From NCBI RefSeq assembly GCF_001886185.1, contig NZ_JXLA01000021.1, positions 1 to 64,000 of the forward strand: a stretch of DNA of 64,000 nt, in the 5' to 3' direction. Numbering within the stretch: the first letter of the stretch is position 1; every line of letters starts with the position of its first letter. The position numbers and the translations under genes were made by a program. Of this stretch, positions 17,789 to 26,790 are shown piece by piece. The notes beneath the pieces are model-generated. The model saw only the letters and a list, made by a program, of their open reading frames with translations, was not told the DNA's origin and did not search any database. This DNA comes from Enterococcus raffinosus. Its GTDB lineage: Bacteria; Bacillota; Bacilli; Lactobacillales; Enterococcaceae.

Positions 17789-20179
17789 ATGAAAATCAAT
17801 CAATTTGGTTTAAAACGTGTCTCACTTGAAGAAGCGAAGAAGGAGTTGACCCAGGCGGGCTTTCTGACAATCGATTCAGCAAAAGACGCAACGAAACTGT
17901 GGTTTGAATTTTTACGTAAGAGCTTTTTGACTGTGAAGGAAGAGAGCGGATTTATTAGTAAGCTGGGCAATTTCTTAGCAGACGAAACGACAGATCTAGC
18001 CGCTTTTTATCAGATGAATACTCCTTTAACTAAGGAAGTTTTTTATACAATGGGGTTGCAGCAGTTAGATTTCGAACCGACGATTGATTTCGAGCCTAAA
18101 AAAGTTCTTGAAGAGGCTGAAAAAATTGGTATTTCCATGATCGACGGCGATTTTTCCGATGAAAATACAGTGATTGAGGCGTGGTATTTGTTATTAACCA
18201 GCCATACGAAAAATGGGTTGAACTATTTAGATAAATTAGCTTCTGAGGGCTTTTATGAGAACAAAGAAGTTAGCAAGCCCTTCTTCTTCAATGGAAAAGC
18301 ACAAGCGGTCTTTGATACCTCACGCCTGATCCGCGAAGTTGTCTATGTGGAAGCCCCGTTAGATACGGATCAAGATGGCAAGCGTGATCTTTTGAAATTA
18401 GAAGTTTTACGACCAGCAGAAACAGAAGCAGGGCTGCAGGTCGCAACTTTATTTACCGCTAGTCCTTACAGCCAAGGAGTGAATGGTCCTGCTGGTGAAG
18501 AATTGACCTATGATGTGAATGTGCCATTAGAACGTAAAGAGCCGACTGAAACAACCTATGAAGAAATTCAATACCAACCAGTAGAGCCAGATCTACCTGC
18601 TGAACGAGAAGTGAAGGGGAAAGCGACTCATGCGACCGAAACCTTTGTTCGCGAGAACAATCATAGTTTAAATGATTTCTTCTTGGCACGCGGCTTTGCG
18701 GTAGTGTATGGATCAGGGATCGGAACGAGAGACTCTGACGGGATCCAAACCTGTGGCTCTGTTGAACAAACGACGGCGATGGTAGCTTATATTGAATGGT
18801 TGGCTGGCAATCGTCGCGCCTTCACCAATCGAACCGATAATATTGCCATTAAAGCGTGGTGGAGTAACGGAAAAGTTGCGATGACTGGGAAATCCTACTT
18901 AGGGACCTTAGCGACGGCATGTGCGACCCGCCAAGTGGAAGGACTTGAGACAATTATTTCAGAAGCGGCAATCTCTGATTGGTATCAGTATTATCGTGAC
19001 AACGGCTTAGTCATCGCACCTGGCGGCTTCCCAGGAGAGGACGCGGATGTGCTGGCAATCGAGACCTTCAGCAAGATGCGTAACGCTGGAGACTACCTTC
19101 ACAGCAAGAAATTTTTCTTAGATTATTTAAAGGAAATGGCGGAGCTGCAGGATCGCAAGACAGGCAATTACAATACCTTCTGGGATGAACGGAATTATCT
19201 GCCGTTTATCAAAGACATCAAATGCGATGTGGTGATGGTTCATGGGTTGAATGACTGGAACGTGAAGCCGCGTCAGGTTGCCGATCTGTGGGATGCCTTG
19301 AAAGAGGTGCCAGTGGCGAAGAAATTGATTCTTCATCAAGGACAGCACATTTATATCAACAATATGCCGTCATTGGATTTCCAAGATATGATGAACTTAT
19401 GGTTGAGTCATAAGCTCTACGGCGTGGAAAACAAAGCCAAAGAAATCTTGCCTGATATCGTTTATCAAAACAATACCACTCCAGAAACTTGGGAAAGTCT
19501 AAAGGACTGGGCGCCAGTAAGTGAAAAAGTGTATCACCTAGGTGAAAAGGAATTATCTGAAAACACTGTGTCAGGTCAAGTTTCCTTCAATGATCAATTA
19601 CCGGAAAAGCAATACCAAAGCTATACAAAAAATATTGATCTTTGGGAGAAGGAATTGAAGGAAGACGGCGCCATGAGCGGCCATCGCTATTTGGCGAAGA
19701 CTGAGGCATTAGAAGAAGCTATCTTCTTAAATGGTCGGCCAAAAGTGAAAATCAAGGTATCCTCTAGTGTGGATCTTGGAATGTTAAGCTTTGAGTTGAT
19801 TGATTTCGGTACGGCAAAACGTTTGAAGCCGGTGCCAGATGTAGTAGCACTCCATGGGTTGCCATTAGGCAGAAATTGGCGCGAGGATAATTTGGTTGAA
19901 TTTAAGCTTGGGGCAGAGGATGATTACAAGCTGATCAGTCGCGGTCACATTAATTTACAGAATCGTGAAAACCCTTGGAAAAATGATGATCTGAAGGCGA
20001 ATGAATTCGTTGAGGTGGAAGTGGCTCTTCATCCGACGATGTATCATCTGCCAGCAGGGCGTCAAATCGGTCTAACCGTTTATGGGACAGACTTTGGAAT
20101 GACGGTTCGTGGCAATCAGAATATCACCTATACTCTAGAGTTAGCAGATTCACAGTTGATTTTGCCAATCGGGGAGTAA
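17789..20179 (+). CDS. pepX: Xaa-Pro dipeptidyl-peptidase PepX
   Basis: Cytoplasmic serine peptidase (S15) that releases Xaa-Pro dipeptides from proline-rich peptides. The 796-aa protein has the helical N-terminal domain (about 1-170) followed by the alpha/beta hydrolase core with nucleophile Ser369 in GKSYLG, an acid in HGLNDWNVKP and the catalytic histidine in HQGQHIY, then the C-terminal jelly-roll domain. It is somewhat longer than lactococcal PepX. AAGGAGAG precedes ATG 17789. Together with PepV and the OPT transporter it makes this a peptide-use region, although each unit has its own signals. Confidence 0.96.
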   Translation: MKINQFGLKRVSLEEAKKELTQAGFLTIDSAKDATKLWFEFLRKSFLTVKEESGFISKLGNFLADETTDLAAFYQMNTPLTKEVFYTMGLQQLDFEPTIDFEPKKVLEEAEKIGISMIDGDFSDENTVIEAWYLLLTSHTKNGLNYLDKLASEGFYENKEVSKPFFFNGKAQAVFDTSRLIREVVYVEAPLDTDQDGKRDLLKLEVLRPAETEAGLQVATLFTASPYSQGVNGPAGEELTYDVNVPLERKEPTETTYEEIQYQPVEPDLPAEREVKGKATHATETFVRENNHSLNDFFLARGFAVVYGSGIGTRDSDGIQTCGSVEQTTAMVAYIEWLAGNRRAFTNRTDNIAIKAWWSNGKVAMTGKSYLGTLATACATRQVEGLETIISEAAISDWYQYYRDNGLVIAPGGFPGEDADVLAIETFSKMRNAGDYLHSKKFFLDYLKEMAELQDRKTGNYNTFWDERNYLPFIKDIKCDVVMVHGLNDWNVKPRQVADLWDALKEVPVAKKLILHQGQHIYINNMPSLDFQDMMNLWLSHKLYGVENKAKEILPDIVYQNNTTPETWESLKDWAPVSEKVYHLGEKELSENTVSGQVSFNDQLPEKQYQSYTKNIDLWEKELKEDGAMSGHRYLAKTEALEEAIFLNGRPKVKIKVSSSVDLGMLSFELIDFGTAKRLKPVPDVVALHGLPLGRNWREDNLVEFKLGAEDDYKLISRGHINLQNRENPWKNDDLKANEFVEVEVALHPTMYHLPAGRQIGLTVYGTDFGMTVRGNQNITYTLELADSQLILPIGE

Positions 20180-20192
20180 GTAAAAGCTTTCT

Positions 20193-20226
20193 AACAAGCC
20201 CAAATAATTGGGCTTGTTTTTTTTGG
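20193..20226 (+). terminator. Terminator after pepX
   Basis: Perfect 11-bp stem AACAAGCCCAA/TTGGGCTTGTT with a four-base loop and a long T tract. Confidence 0.93.
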
Positions 20227-20258
20227 CAAAAAAAGGATCTGGAGGATTTGTATATGAA

Positions 20259-20267
20259 TGCTATAAT
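20259..20267 (+). promoter_or_regulatory. Extended -10 promoter of the DMT exporter gene
   Basis: TGCTATAAT (20259-20267) is a TGN extended -10 located about 110 bases before the chosen start at 20378. Confidence 0.5.
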
Positions 20268-20377
20268 GAAGAGAATTCTTTGTTTCACCTAGTATTTTCA
20301 TTTAAAAAGTAATAATTATCTATCGGTAAAATGAGAGAATGCAAATTATCATTAGATCCATAGTAAAGGAGCAGACG

Positions 20378-21286
20378 ATGAAGCTTAGGGGGATTGGTTT
20401 GGCGTGTTCGGCGGGGGCTTTATGGGCGCTGTCGGGAATCATGTGTCAGATTCTTTTTGAAGAATATCAGGTTTCGCCAGAGTGGCTAGCGAGTGTCCGT
20501 CTTTTAACGGCGGGAGTGTTATTAACAGGATTGAATGCATTTCAAACAAAGGCGCCGCGAAGAAAATTTTCGGCACGAGATTTTATGGGCCTCTTGCTAT
20601 TTTCTTTGATCGGCATGTTAGGGGTGCAGTATACGTATTTTAAGGCAATCCAATATAGCGGGGCTGCGATTGCAACGATTTTGCAATTTACAGGTCCGAT
20701 CTTCATTTTTATTTTTTTGGTCTTTAATAAGGAAAAGAAAATCAATGTTTTAGAAGTCCTATTGATGGTAGCGACTTTCGTCGGTGTTTTTTTGATTGTG
20801 GCGGAAGGAAACCTTCAGACACTGAATATTTCAACGATGGGCTTTGCAATGGGAATGGCTTCAGCGGTCACGTTAGCGTTTTACACGCTGCAGCCGCGAA
20901 AGCTACTGGTAAGGTATGGCGAGATGCGAATTGCTGGCTTGGGCATGCTCATTGCAGGGGTGGCCTTTCAACCCATTCGCCCGATTTGGCATCCGGAATT
21001 TCAAATGGATGGTTACTCGCGTGCTTTAGTGGCAAGTATCGTTGTTTTCGGAACAGCAATGCCCTTTTTGTTTCAGTTATCGAGCTTACGTTTTATTGAG
21101 GCTTCGCTGGCAAGTGTATTGACAGTGGTAGAGCCAATTTTGGCGACGATATTAAGTGTTGTTTTGTTCAATAGTCACTTCGTCGCCGTTCAAATCATCG
21201 GTTTTGCAGTCGTTATTGGTTCTGTTCTCCTGCTAACTCGTTTGTCAGATAAACAGGTTTTGCCAAAGGAGGAACGAATCGAGTAA
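20378..21286 (+). CDS. EamA/DMT-family permease
   Basis: A 302-aa membrane protein with ten predicted segments arranged as two EamA repeats (GIGLACSAGALWALSGI at the start of the first; STMGFAMGMASAVTLAFYTL of the second, near residue 150). Family members export amino acids or other metabolites. I chose ATG 20378 because AAAGGAG lies seven bases before it and because the upstream in-frame start would add an odd N-terminal extension. Substrate cannot be read from sequence. The C-terminus ends in a short charged tail. Confidence 0.85.
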   Translation: MKLRGIGLACSAGALWALSGIMCQILFEEYQVSPEWLASVRLLTAGVLLTGLNAFQTKAPRRKFSARDFMGLLLFSLIGMLGVQYTYFKAIQYSGAAIATILQFTGPIFIFIFLVFNKEKKINVLEVLLMVATFVGVFLIVAEGNLQTLNISTMGFAMGMASAVTLAFYTLQPRKLLVRYGEMRIAGLGMLIAGVAFQPIRPIWHPEFQMDGYSRALVASIVVFGTAMPFLFQLSSLRFIEASLASVLTVVEPILATILSVVLFNSHFVAVQIIGFAVVIGSVLLLTRLSDKQVLPKEERIE

Positions 21287-21374
21287 AAATAATTTCATAA
21301 GCTCCCCTTATCGTTATTCTTTTTTAGTTACTTGGTATATGATAGGTCAGAAGAACGAAAAGGAAGTGGAATAG

Positions 21375-22349
21375 ATGAAGGAGCGCGTGGTTGTTTTTGG
21401 CGATGCCATCATTGCGATTATATTGACGATCATCGTCTTAGAATTACCGATTCAAACTGCTGCAAATGGGGCAGTTGATCTGTACTCGTTATTTAGAGCG
21501 GTGGGGATTTACTTTATAAGTTTTTGTTTTGTAGCAAATTTATGGTTTCAGACGGGGTATGCTTTTAACAAAATCGATCAGGTGAAGAATAAAGAGCTGG
21601 TCATTTATTTACTGCTGCTATTTTTCTTGTCATTAGTCCCATCGGCTACGCGGTTGATAATCGAGGATACGACAAAGCAAACGCTCTTGATTTATGGCGT
21701 TTTGACATTGATTGTTACAGGAATCATGCGTCGTTTGATAGTAGCATTGACAGCTCAAGCATTTAAAGAAGAGAAGCAGCGGAAACGGCGAATCAATGAG
21801 TTGAACAGGCAGGATTTACTGGCTATTGGTTTTCGGGTTCTCGTCTTGATTTTTGGTTTATTTTACGTAAGACCAGCATTGATCATCTATCTGATCTTAC
21901 CGATTTTAGCCTTCTTGCAGAACATTATTGATCGGGAGGAGGACAATCTGGTTGCTGCTTTGGACGATCAGCAGCAAGCCGATTATTTTCAGGATCGGAA
22001 TCAAGTCTGGGGGAACTCGATGCGCCGTTACTCAACATTACTACGGGATTCATTGATAGCGAATCAGGATCAGGATCCTGACCGTTGGAAGCAAGTAATG
22101 GCGGATTGGGAAGGCCGTATCAATAATGAGATCAATGATCGGAAACAGCGTCTATCTTCATTGGATGAAAAGGAACGGCGGCGAGTAGAAAATGAGATCG
22201 ACCGTTTAGAAAAACAGAAGCAGCGGATGACCTTTCAGAAGGAAATGACGGAGCGTCGCCTAGATCAGGAAAAGACAAAGACGGAGCAGCGTTTAAATCA
22301 GGAGAAGGATAGGACAAATCGACGCTTAGGACGAAAAGAAGAAAAATAG
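21375..22349 (+). CDS. TMEM175-like (DUF1211) channel with long coiled-coil tail
   Basis: A 324-aa protein. Residues 1-190 hold about five to six membrane segments and begin with RVVVFGDAIIAIILTIIVLEL, a variant of the R...FSDA signature of bacterial TMEM175 potassium channels (here FGD instead of FSD). Residues about 195-324 are soluble and rich in Arg, Glu, Gln and Lys, forming a coiled coil with repeats such as RRLDQEKTKTEQRLNQEKD. Such a tail is not part of the usual core family. A potassium-channel role is inferred from the family only. AAGGAAGTGG precedes ATG 21375. Confidence 0.8.
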   Translation: MKERVVVFGDAIIAIILTIIVLELPIQTAANGAVDLYSLFRAVGIYFISFCFVANLWFQTGYAFNKIDQVKNKELVIYLLLLFFLSLVPSATRLIIEDTTKQTLLIYGVLTLIVTGIMRRLIVALTAQAFKEEKQRKRRINELNRQDLLAIGFRVLVLIFGLFYVRPALIIYLILPILAFLQNIIDREEDNLVAALDDQQQADYFQDRNQVWGNSMRRYSTLLRDSLIANQDQDPDRWKQVMADWEGRINNEINDRKQRLSSLDEKERRRVENEIDRLEKQKQRMTFQKEMTERRLDQEKTKTEQRLNQEKDRTNRRLGRKEEK

Positions 22350-22354
22350 GGACT

Positions 22355-22394
22355 AAGGCGGGATGTGAGAGACATTTCGCCTTGGTATTTTTTT
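22355..22394 (+). terminator. Terminator after the TMEM175-like gene
   Basis: Twelve base pairs with two G-T wobbles (22355-22366 with 22372-22383), then a T tract. Confidence 0.82.
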
Positions 22395-22446
22395 AATCTT
22401 AATTATATAATGAAGTATAAATATCGCAGGAGAGATAGGTGGCAAA

Positions 22447-22995
22447 ATGACAAGAGCATTCATTGAACATCCAATTAAAATGTATATTCGTCGCGATCTA
22501 GGCATCACTGTTGAACAATTTGGCAAACTTGCGGGGATTCCTCAATCCACCTTAGCTACTTGGATCAAACGGGAACGGCGTGTGGAAAAGCTGCCGATTG
22601 ATTTTTATAGCGCACTGGCGACGGTTCGTCAACAGAAAATCGAAGTCGTCTATGGTGAGCTTTTGAAATGGCAGCAAAGATATGATCGCTATAAGCAGGA
22701 AAGTTTACAGGCGATTGCGGAGGAGCAGCCGCTGTTTTCGTTGGCTGCAGAAGAGGGACGAAGGATTTATCGTAAGTATCGAGGGCGGAAAATGGAAAGT
22801 CAGTTATTAGAGCCTGCTCGACGATTGCGAAAAGCGATTGATCAATTGAACGTACAAGCCTTTATTCAGGTCATGATTGAGATTTATAGCACAGTCGAAA
22901 TCCCTATGCCTACTTGGATCGTGAAATCCTTTAATAAAAGTGAACTGAAGGAAATTGGACAAGCATTTTATAATGAGTTATTAATGAAGGGATAG
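22447..22995 (+). CDS. HTH-domain protein of unknown function
   Basis: A 182-aa protein. Residues 10-50 (DLGITVEQFGKLAGIPQSTLATWIKRER) form an XRE-like helix-turn-helix. The remainder is helical and basic in the middle (EEGRRIYRKYRGRKM) with no family I recognise. It could be a DNA-binding regulator. A perfect TATAAT at 22406-22411 and AGGTGG before the ATG support expression as a single gene. A terminator follows directly. Confidence 0.7.
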   Translation: MTRAFIEHPIKMYIRRDLGITVEQFGKLAGIPQSTLATWIKRERRVEKLPIDFYSALATVRQQKIEVVYGELLKWQQRYDRYKQESLQAIAEEQPLFSLAAEEGRRIYRKYRGRKMESQLLEPARRLRKAIDQLNVQAFIQVMIEIYSTVEIPMPTWIVKSFNKSELKEIGQAFYNELLMKG

Positions 22996-23024
22996 ATCTG
23001 GCGGGTTCGCTAGGTCTATTTTTT
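22992..23024 (+). terminator. Terminator after the HTH gene
   Basis: Arms ATAGATCTGGCG (22992-23003) and CGCTAGGTCTAT (23008-23019) pair with wobbles and are followed by six Ts; the stem overlaps the stop codon. Confidence 0.75.
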
Positions 23025-23037
23025 GTAAATGAGCTAT

Positions 23038-23065
23038 AAAAAAAGAAGCGAGATTTCGCTTCTTT
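23038..23065 (-). terminator. Terminator of the minus-strand hypothetical gene
   Basis: AAAGAAGCGA and TCGCTTCTTT form a 10-bp stem (23042-23065 region) with a T tract on the minus strand. Confidence 0.78.
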
Positions 23066-23076
23066 AAGGTTGGTTA

Positions 23077-23406
23077 TTAAAGCTCTTCTTTGATTGTGTT
23101 GGTGATCTTCTTCAGTTCATCCGTCATTTCACCGGAATGCTTAATGATATCTGACACGCGCAAGAAGCTATTCTTGTACATCGCCACTTCGCGAAATTTC
23201 TTATATTTTTCTTCGATCTCGTTAAAGGTTGCAGGCTTTCGATCATCCTTCTCAACCGTTTCCGACCCATTCACATAATGCATCCCTAAAAATGAAAGGG
23301 CATCATTGATCCCATCTAAGAACGCCTCATATTCCTCTTGGCGAATCTTGCCATCTGCTAACCGCTGCCGCTGTTTTTCAATAAAAAGCTCAACTACTTG
23401 TTCCAT
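23077..23406 (-). CDS. Hypothetical helical protein, 109 aa
   Basis: I do not recognise a named family. The protein is charged and helical, with no membrane segment, signal peptide or cysteines. ATG 23406 is chosen over the in-frame TTG 23412 because AGGAGG sits seven bases before it. The gene has its own terminator and is convergent with the HTH gene. Conserved low-complexity is absent, so it is likely a real soluble protein. Confidence 0.65.
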   Translation of the reverse strand: MEQVVELFIEKQRQRLADGKIRQEEYEAFLDGINDALSFLGMHYVNGSETVEKDDRKPATFNEIEEKYKKFREVAMYKNSFLRVSDIIKHSGEMTDELKKITNTIKEEL

Positions 23407-23561
23407 TCCCAATCCTCCTGCCTCAACGCATTTTTCTTGTTGCTCATCCAGTTTATTGTACTATGAAACCGCCTCTTTGTGTTATAAAAAAATGTTTTTT
23501 TTATGATAGTTTGCATAGATAAAGAAATTTTATAGTGAGAGGAACAAATTTTCAAAATTAT

Positions 23562-23590
23562 TTGACAGTTTAAATTTTTTTGGGAATAAT
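23562..23590 (+). promoter_or_regulatory. Promoter of the Lrp-aminotransferase operon
   Basis: Consensus TTGACA (23562-23567) and AATAAT (23585-23590, five of six matches) are 17 bases apart. Confidence 0.75.
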
Positions 23591-23607
23591 AAATGAAAGA
23601 TTAAAAC

Positions 23608-23624
23608 TACCTAATAAATAGGTA
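23608..23624. promoter_or_regulatory. Candidate Lrp operator
   Basis: TACCTA-ATAAA-TAGGTA is a perfect six-base dyad located just after the predicted transcription start. Lrp/AsnC proteins often repress their own genes, so autoregulation is a reasonable inference. Confidence 0.45.
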
Positions 23625-23643
23625 AATTGAAGGAGACGTTCAT

Positions 23644-24138
23644 ATGGAACAAAGTAAACGCAAGCAATTATTAAAGCTGATCGAATCCGACTGTCGGTTA
23701 AGTATGGAAGAATACGCGGTGATGCTAGGCGAAGATGAAGTGATCGTTTCTGCAGAAATCAAACGACTGGAAGAAGAAAAAATTATTTGCGGCTATCGGG
23801 CCTTGATTGATTGGGATAAAGTAGAGGATGATTGGATTGAAGCGTTAGTTGAGGTACAAACGATTCCAAAAGGGGAGGATGGCTATCGTGAAATCGCGGA
23901 ACGGGTACGTAAATTTCCTGAAGTGAAGTCCTTCTTTTTTGTCAGCGGCGGCTTTGATTTTATTTTGCTGCTGCAGGGGCGGAATATTAAAGAAATCTCG
24001 AAATTTATCTCTACCAATCTAGCGTCGATTCCTGATGTTTCAGGGACGCAGACGCATTTCTTACTAGACAAATACAAGGAGTGGGGCATTGATATGTATC
24101 AAGATGACTCCGACCCTAGAATTCAGGTGAGCCCATGA
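23644..24138 (+). CDS. Lrp/AsnC-family transcriptional regulator
   Basis: A 164-aa protein with an N-terminal helix-turn-helix (residues about 5-50, with MEEYAVMLGEDEVIVSAEIKRLEEE) and a C-terminal RAM/ligand domain (about 65-150, VKSFFFVSGGFDFILLLQG). The family senses amino acids and forms octamers. AAGGAG precedes ATG 23644, and its last four bases overlap the start of an aminotransferase gene, so it probably controls that gene and itself. Confidence 0.88.
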   Translation: MEQSKRKQLLKLIESDCRLSMEEYAVMLGEDEVIVSAEIKRLEEEKIICGYRALIDWDKVEDDWIEALVEVQTIPKGEDGYREIAERVRKFPEVKSFFFVSGGFDFILLLQGRNIKEISKFISTNLASIPDVSGTQTHFLLDKYKEWGIDMYQDDSDPRIQVSP

Positions 24139-25304
24139 GAAACTTTTTAACGAAAAAAATTACGGATATTCAGCCTTCAGGCATTCGAAAATTCTTTGAT
24201 ATCGTTTCTGAACAACCTGACGCGATTTCCTTAGGGGTGGGGGAACCGGATTTTGATACGCCTTCTCACATGACACAGGAGGGGGTTCGTTCGATTCAAG
24301 AGGGACGAACATTCTATACCGCGAATGCTGGTCTAATCGAATTACGTGAAAAAATCAGTGATTATTTGCTTTTTCGGAACAAGGTTGCTTATGATCCCAA
24401 GACTGAGATTGTGGTGACAGTAGGAGGAAGCGAAGCGATCGATATCGCGCTCCGTACCTTTGTTGATCCAGGTGATGAAGTGATTATTCCTCAGCCGAGC
24501 TTTGTATGCTACGAGCCGATCACACAAATCGTTGGCGGGACACCAGTGACGATCGATCTGAAAGCAAAGAACCAATTTATGCTGACCCCTGAAGAGTTGG
24601 AAGCGGTATTGACCGATAAAAGCAAGATTTTGATCTTGTCTTATCCTAACAATCCGACAGGCGGTACGATGGATCGCGAGGCATTGATTAAGATCGCAGA
24701 TGTCGTGAAAAAGCACGACCTACTAGTCATTTCAGATGAGATTTATGCGGAACTGGTTTATGATGAGCCTTTTACCAGTATTGCTGAATTGCCTGGGATG
24801 CGTGAACGGACGATTGTCATCAACGGGTTTTCTAAGGGCTTTGCGATGACAGGGTGGCGCTTGGGCTTTATGGCCGGTCCAGAAATGTTTATGGAGCAAT
24901 TGTTGAAGCTGCATCAATACACGATCATGGCAGCACCAACAGCTAGTCAATACGCAGCACTAGCGGGATTGAAGAACAATTGGCAGGAGACGGTAGAACC
25001 GATGCGTCTGTCTTATGAAGAACGGCGGAACTATCTGCACCATGCGTTAGAGAAGATGGGCTTGCCATGCTATAAGGCGAAGGGCGCTTTTTATCTCTTC
25101 CCGCAAATCAGTCAATTCGGACTGACCAGCGAGGAGTTTGCGTTGCGTCTATTGGATGAAGAAAAGCTAGCAGTCGTTCCCGGTTCGGCTTTTGGAAAAA
25201 GCGGCGAAGGCTTTTTACGCCTTTCCTATGCCTATTCGATCTATGAATTAAAAGAAGCGATTCAACGTTTAGAACGTTTCGTGACACGGTTGAAAGAGCA
25301 GTAA
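24135..25304 (+). CDS. Class I/II PLP-dependent aminotransferase
   Basis: A 389-aa fold type I aminotransferase. The PLP motifs are visible: SYPNNPTGG near residue 172, SDEIYAELVY near 203, and the lysine-containing NGFSKGFAMTGWRLG near 233, plus a C-terminal RLSYA arginine that binds the substrate carboxylate. Its pattern is close to aromatic or PatA-type aspartate-family aminotransferases; the amino donor cannot be told. It overlaps the upstream Lrp gene by four bases (ATGA) and is translationally coupled to it. Confidence 0.88.
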   Translation: MRNFLTKKITDIQPSGIRKFFDIVSEQPDAISLGVGEPDFDTPSHMTQEGVRSIQEGRTFYTANAGLIELREKISDYLLFRNKVAYDPKTEIVVTVGGSEAIDIALRTFVDPGDEVIIPQPSFVCYEPITQIVGGTPVTIDLKAKNQFMLTPEELEAVLTDKSKILILSYPNNPTGGTMDREALIKIADVVKKHDLLVISDEIYAELVYDEPFTSIAELPGMRERTIVINGFSKGFAMTGWRLGFMAGPEMFMEQLLKLHQYTIMAAPTASQYAALAGLKNNWQETVEPMRLSYEERRNYLHHALEKMGLPCYKAKGAFYLFPQISQFGLTSEEFALRLLDEEKLAVVPGSAFGKSGEGFLRLSYAYSIYELKEAIQRLERFVTRLKEQ

Positions 25305-25330
25305 AGAGTGGAGAAATCTGCTCTTTTTTT
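25293..25330 (+). terminator. Terminator after the aminotransferase gene
   Basis: AAAGAGCAG (25293-25301) pairs with CTGCTCTTT (25318-25326), followed by Ts. The stem includes the end of the coding region. Confidence 0.75.
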
Positions 25331-25331
25331 G

Positions 25332-25364
25332 CGAAAAAAAATCTGTCCAAAGCTGGACAGATTT
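25332..25364 (-). terminator. Terminator of the minus-strand AI-2E-family gene
   Basis: AAATCTGTCC (25339-25348) and GGACAGATTT (25355-25364) form a perfect stem, and eight Ts follow on the minus strand. Confidence 0.88.
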
Positions 25365-25365
25365 C

Positions 25366-26556
25366 TTAGTTATTAGGGTATTCTTCTTGGGAAAACTCGG
25401 TATTCTCATATTCGCCTTCGTCCGCACCATAATAACGGTTGTAGCGTTGCTTGAATTTGCGGAAAAGGAACACACCAAAAGCTTTAAAAATCGTATAGGT
25501 TGGAATGCCAAAAACGAGGCCAAATAATCCAAATAGATTGCCCATCACCAGTAACACCAACACGATCGTGACTGGGTGAACCTTCAGTTGATCACCTAAA
25601 ACCTTTGGCTCAATCACGTTTCCGTTCAAAATTTGTTCAACGATCCAGACAATGATTAAGCCAATTAGCATCTGGAAGGAATGAAGTACCGCGATCACTG
25701 CACAGGGAACAAAAGCAATGAACGGTCCAATGTAAGGGATCACGGAAGTAATCGTGACTAAAATTGCTAACGGTAAGCCATAGGGCATACCGATAATTAA
25801 AAAACCAGCGAATACAATCAAGCCATTTGCTAAAGCGACGATAAATTGCCCCTTCAAATAATCACCCACTTGACTGTTCAAAATCGCGCCCAGTTCATTA
25901 GAGTCTTCCCGAAATTTAGGCGGCAGCAGCTTTAAAAAGTAACGATGAAATTGCTTAGCATCCTTTAATAGAAAAAAAGCAATGATCGGTGAAGTAAACA
26001 AAATGACGAAAAAGCCACTAACGGTTGAAAACAAATCACCGACAATTCTTTGGATATCACCCAAAGAATCCGATAAGGTGTTGATGACCTGATACACGAG
26101 ATCTTCTAACGAACCAAAAACCTCTTCGATAGGACTTTCCAATAGCGTCCCAGCGACCAAGTCCTGCAAGGTCAAATTAAAAGAATCAACATGCCTCGGA
26201 AAATCATTCATTAAATTAGCCGTTTGACTGTAAATCTTGGGAACGGCCCACACACTAAAAGCGGCGACAAGCAGCAACAAAACAATGGCGATTCCTAAGA
26301 TGGAGAAGATTCTCTTGATGCCTTTTTTCTCAAAAAAATTGACGATTGGATCTAGTAGATAGTATAAAATCAAGGCCAACAGAATAGGGGCAAAGATTGT
26401 TTTGAAAATAATCAGCAGGGGATTGAAGATAAACCGTACATGGTAGAAAACAAAAATTAAAGCGCCTAATAAGACACCGGCAAACAAGGTAAAGATAAGG
26501 TTCCGGCCGCCGATAAACTTGATCCAACGGGTCGCTTTTGTCGATGGTCGTTCCAT
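25366..26556 (-). CDS. AI-2E/PerM-family membrane protein (first of two)
   Basis: A 396-aa permease with about eight membrane segments. Typical stretches are FFLLKDAKQFHRYFLKLLPP in the middle and IGPFIAFVPCAVIAVL plus NGNVIEPKVLGDQLKVHP near the C-terminus, all hallmarks of the AI-2E family; family members export quorum signals, ions or other solutes, so the name says little about substrate. ATG 26556 is chosen because AAAAGGA lies ten bases upstream; the TTG nine bases earlier is too close. It is divergent from a paralogue starting at 26791. The acidic C-terminal tail is Tyr/Glu-rich. Confidence 0.86.
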   Translation of the reverse strand: MERPSTKATRWIKFIGGRNLIFTLFAGVLLGALIFVFYHVRFIFNPLLIIFKTIFAPILLALILYYLLDPIVNFFEKKGIKRIFSILGIAIVLLLLVAAFSVWAVPKIYSQTANLMNDFPRHVDSFNLTLQDLVAGTLLESPIEEVFGSLEDLVYQVINTLSDSLGDIQRIVGDLFSTVSGFFVILFTSPIIAFFLLKDAKQFHRYFLKLLPPKFREDSNELGAILNSQVGDYLKGQFIVALANGLIVFAGFLIIGMPYGLPLAILVTITSVIPYIGPFIAFVPCAVIAVLHSFQMLIGLIIVWIVEQILNGNVIEPKVLGDQLKVHPVTIVLVLLVMGNLFGLFGLVFGIPTYTIFKAFGVFLFRKFKQRYNRYYGADEGEYENTEFSQEEYPNN

Positions 26557-26790
26557 TTGTATCAAATCCTTTTTTCTTTTATTGTAACGGAGAAAGAAAA
26601 CCTGTACAAAAAATAGGCTTACTAATCTTTTGCTTAACCAATAAATTGTAGGGACACTATTTTTACTGAAGAATTCTGAATTTTCTATAAAACTTCTTCT
26701 TTAATTTTACAAAAAGCATTCTTACTTGTTGCAAGAAATGATAAGATGAAGCCATATCCTTGGGGGATAAGAATTTTTAAGGAGGCGTTT

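Noticed and set aside
20251-20292. 12-codon frame with GGAGG upstream, before the DMT gene
   Set aside because: The ATG lies upstream of, and partly inside, the promoter -10, so it would not be transcribed.
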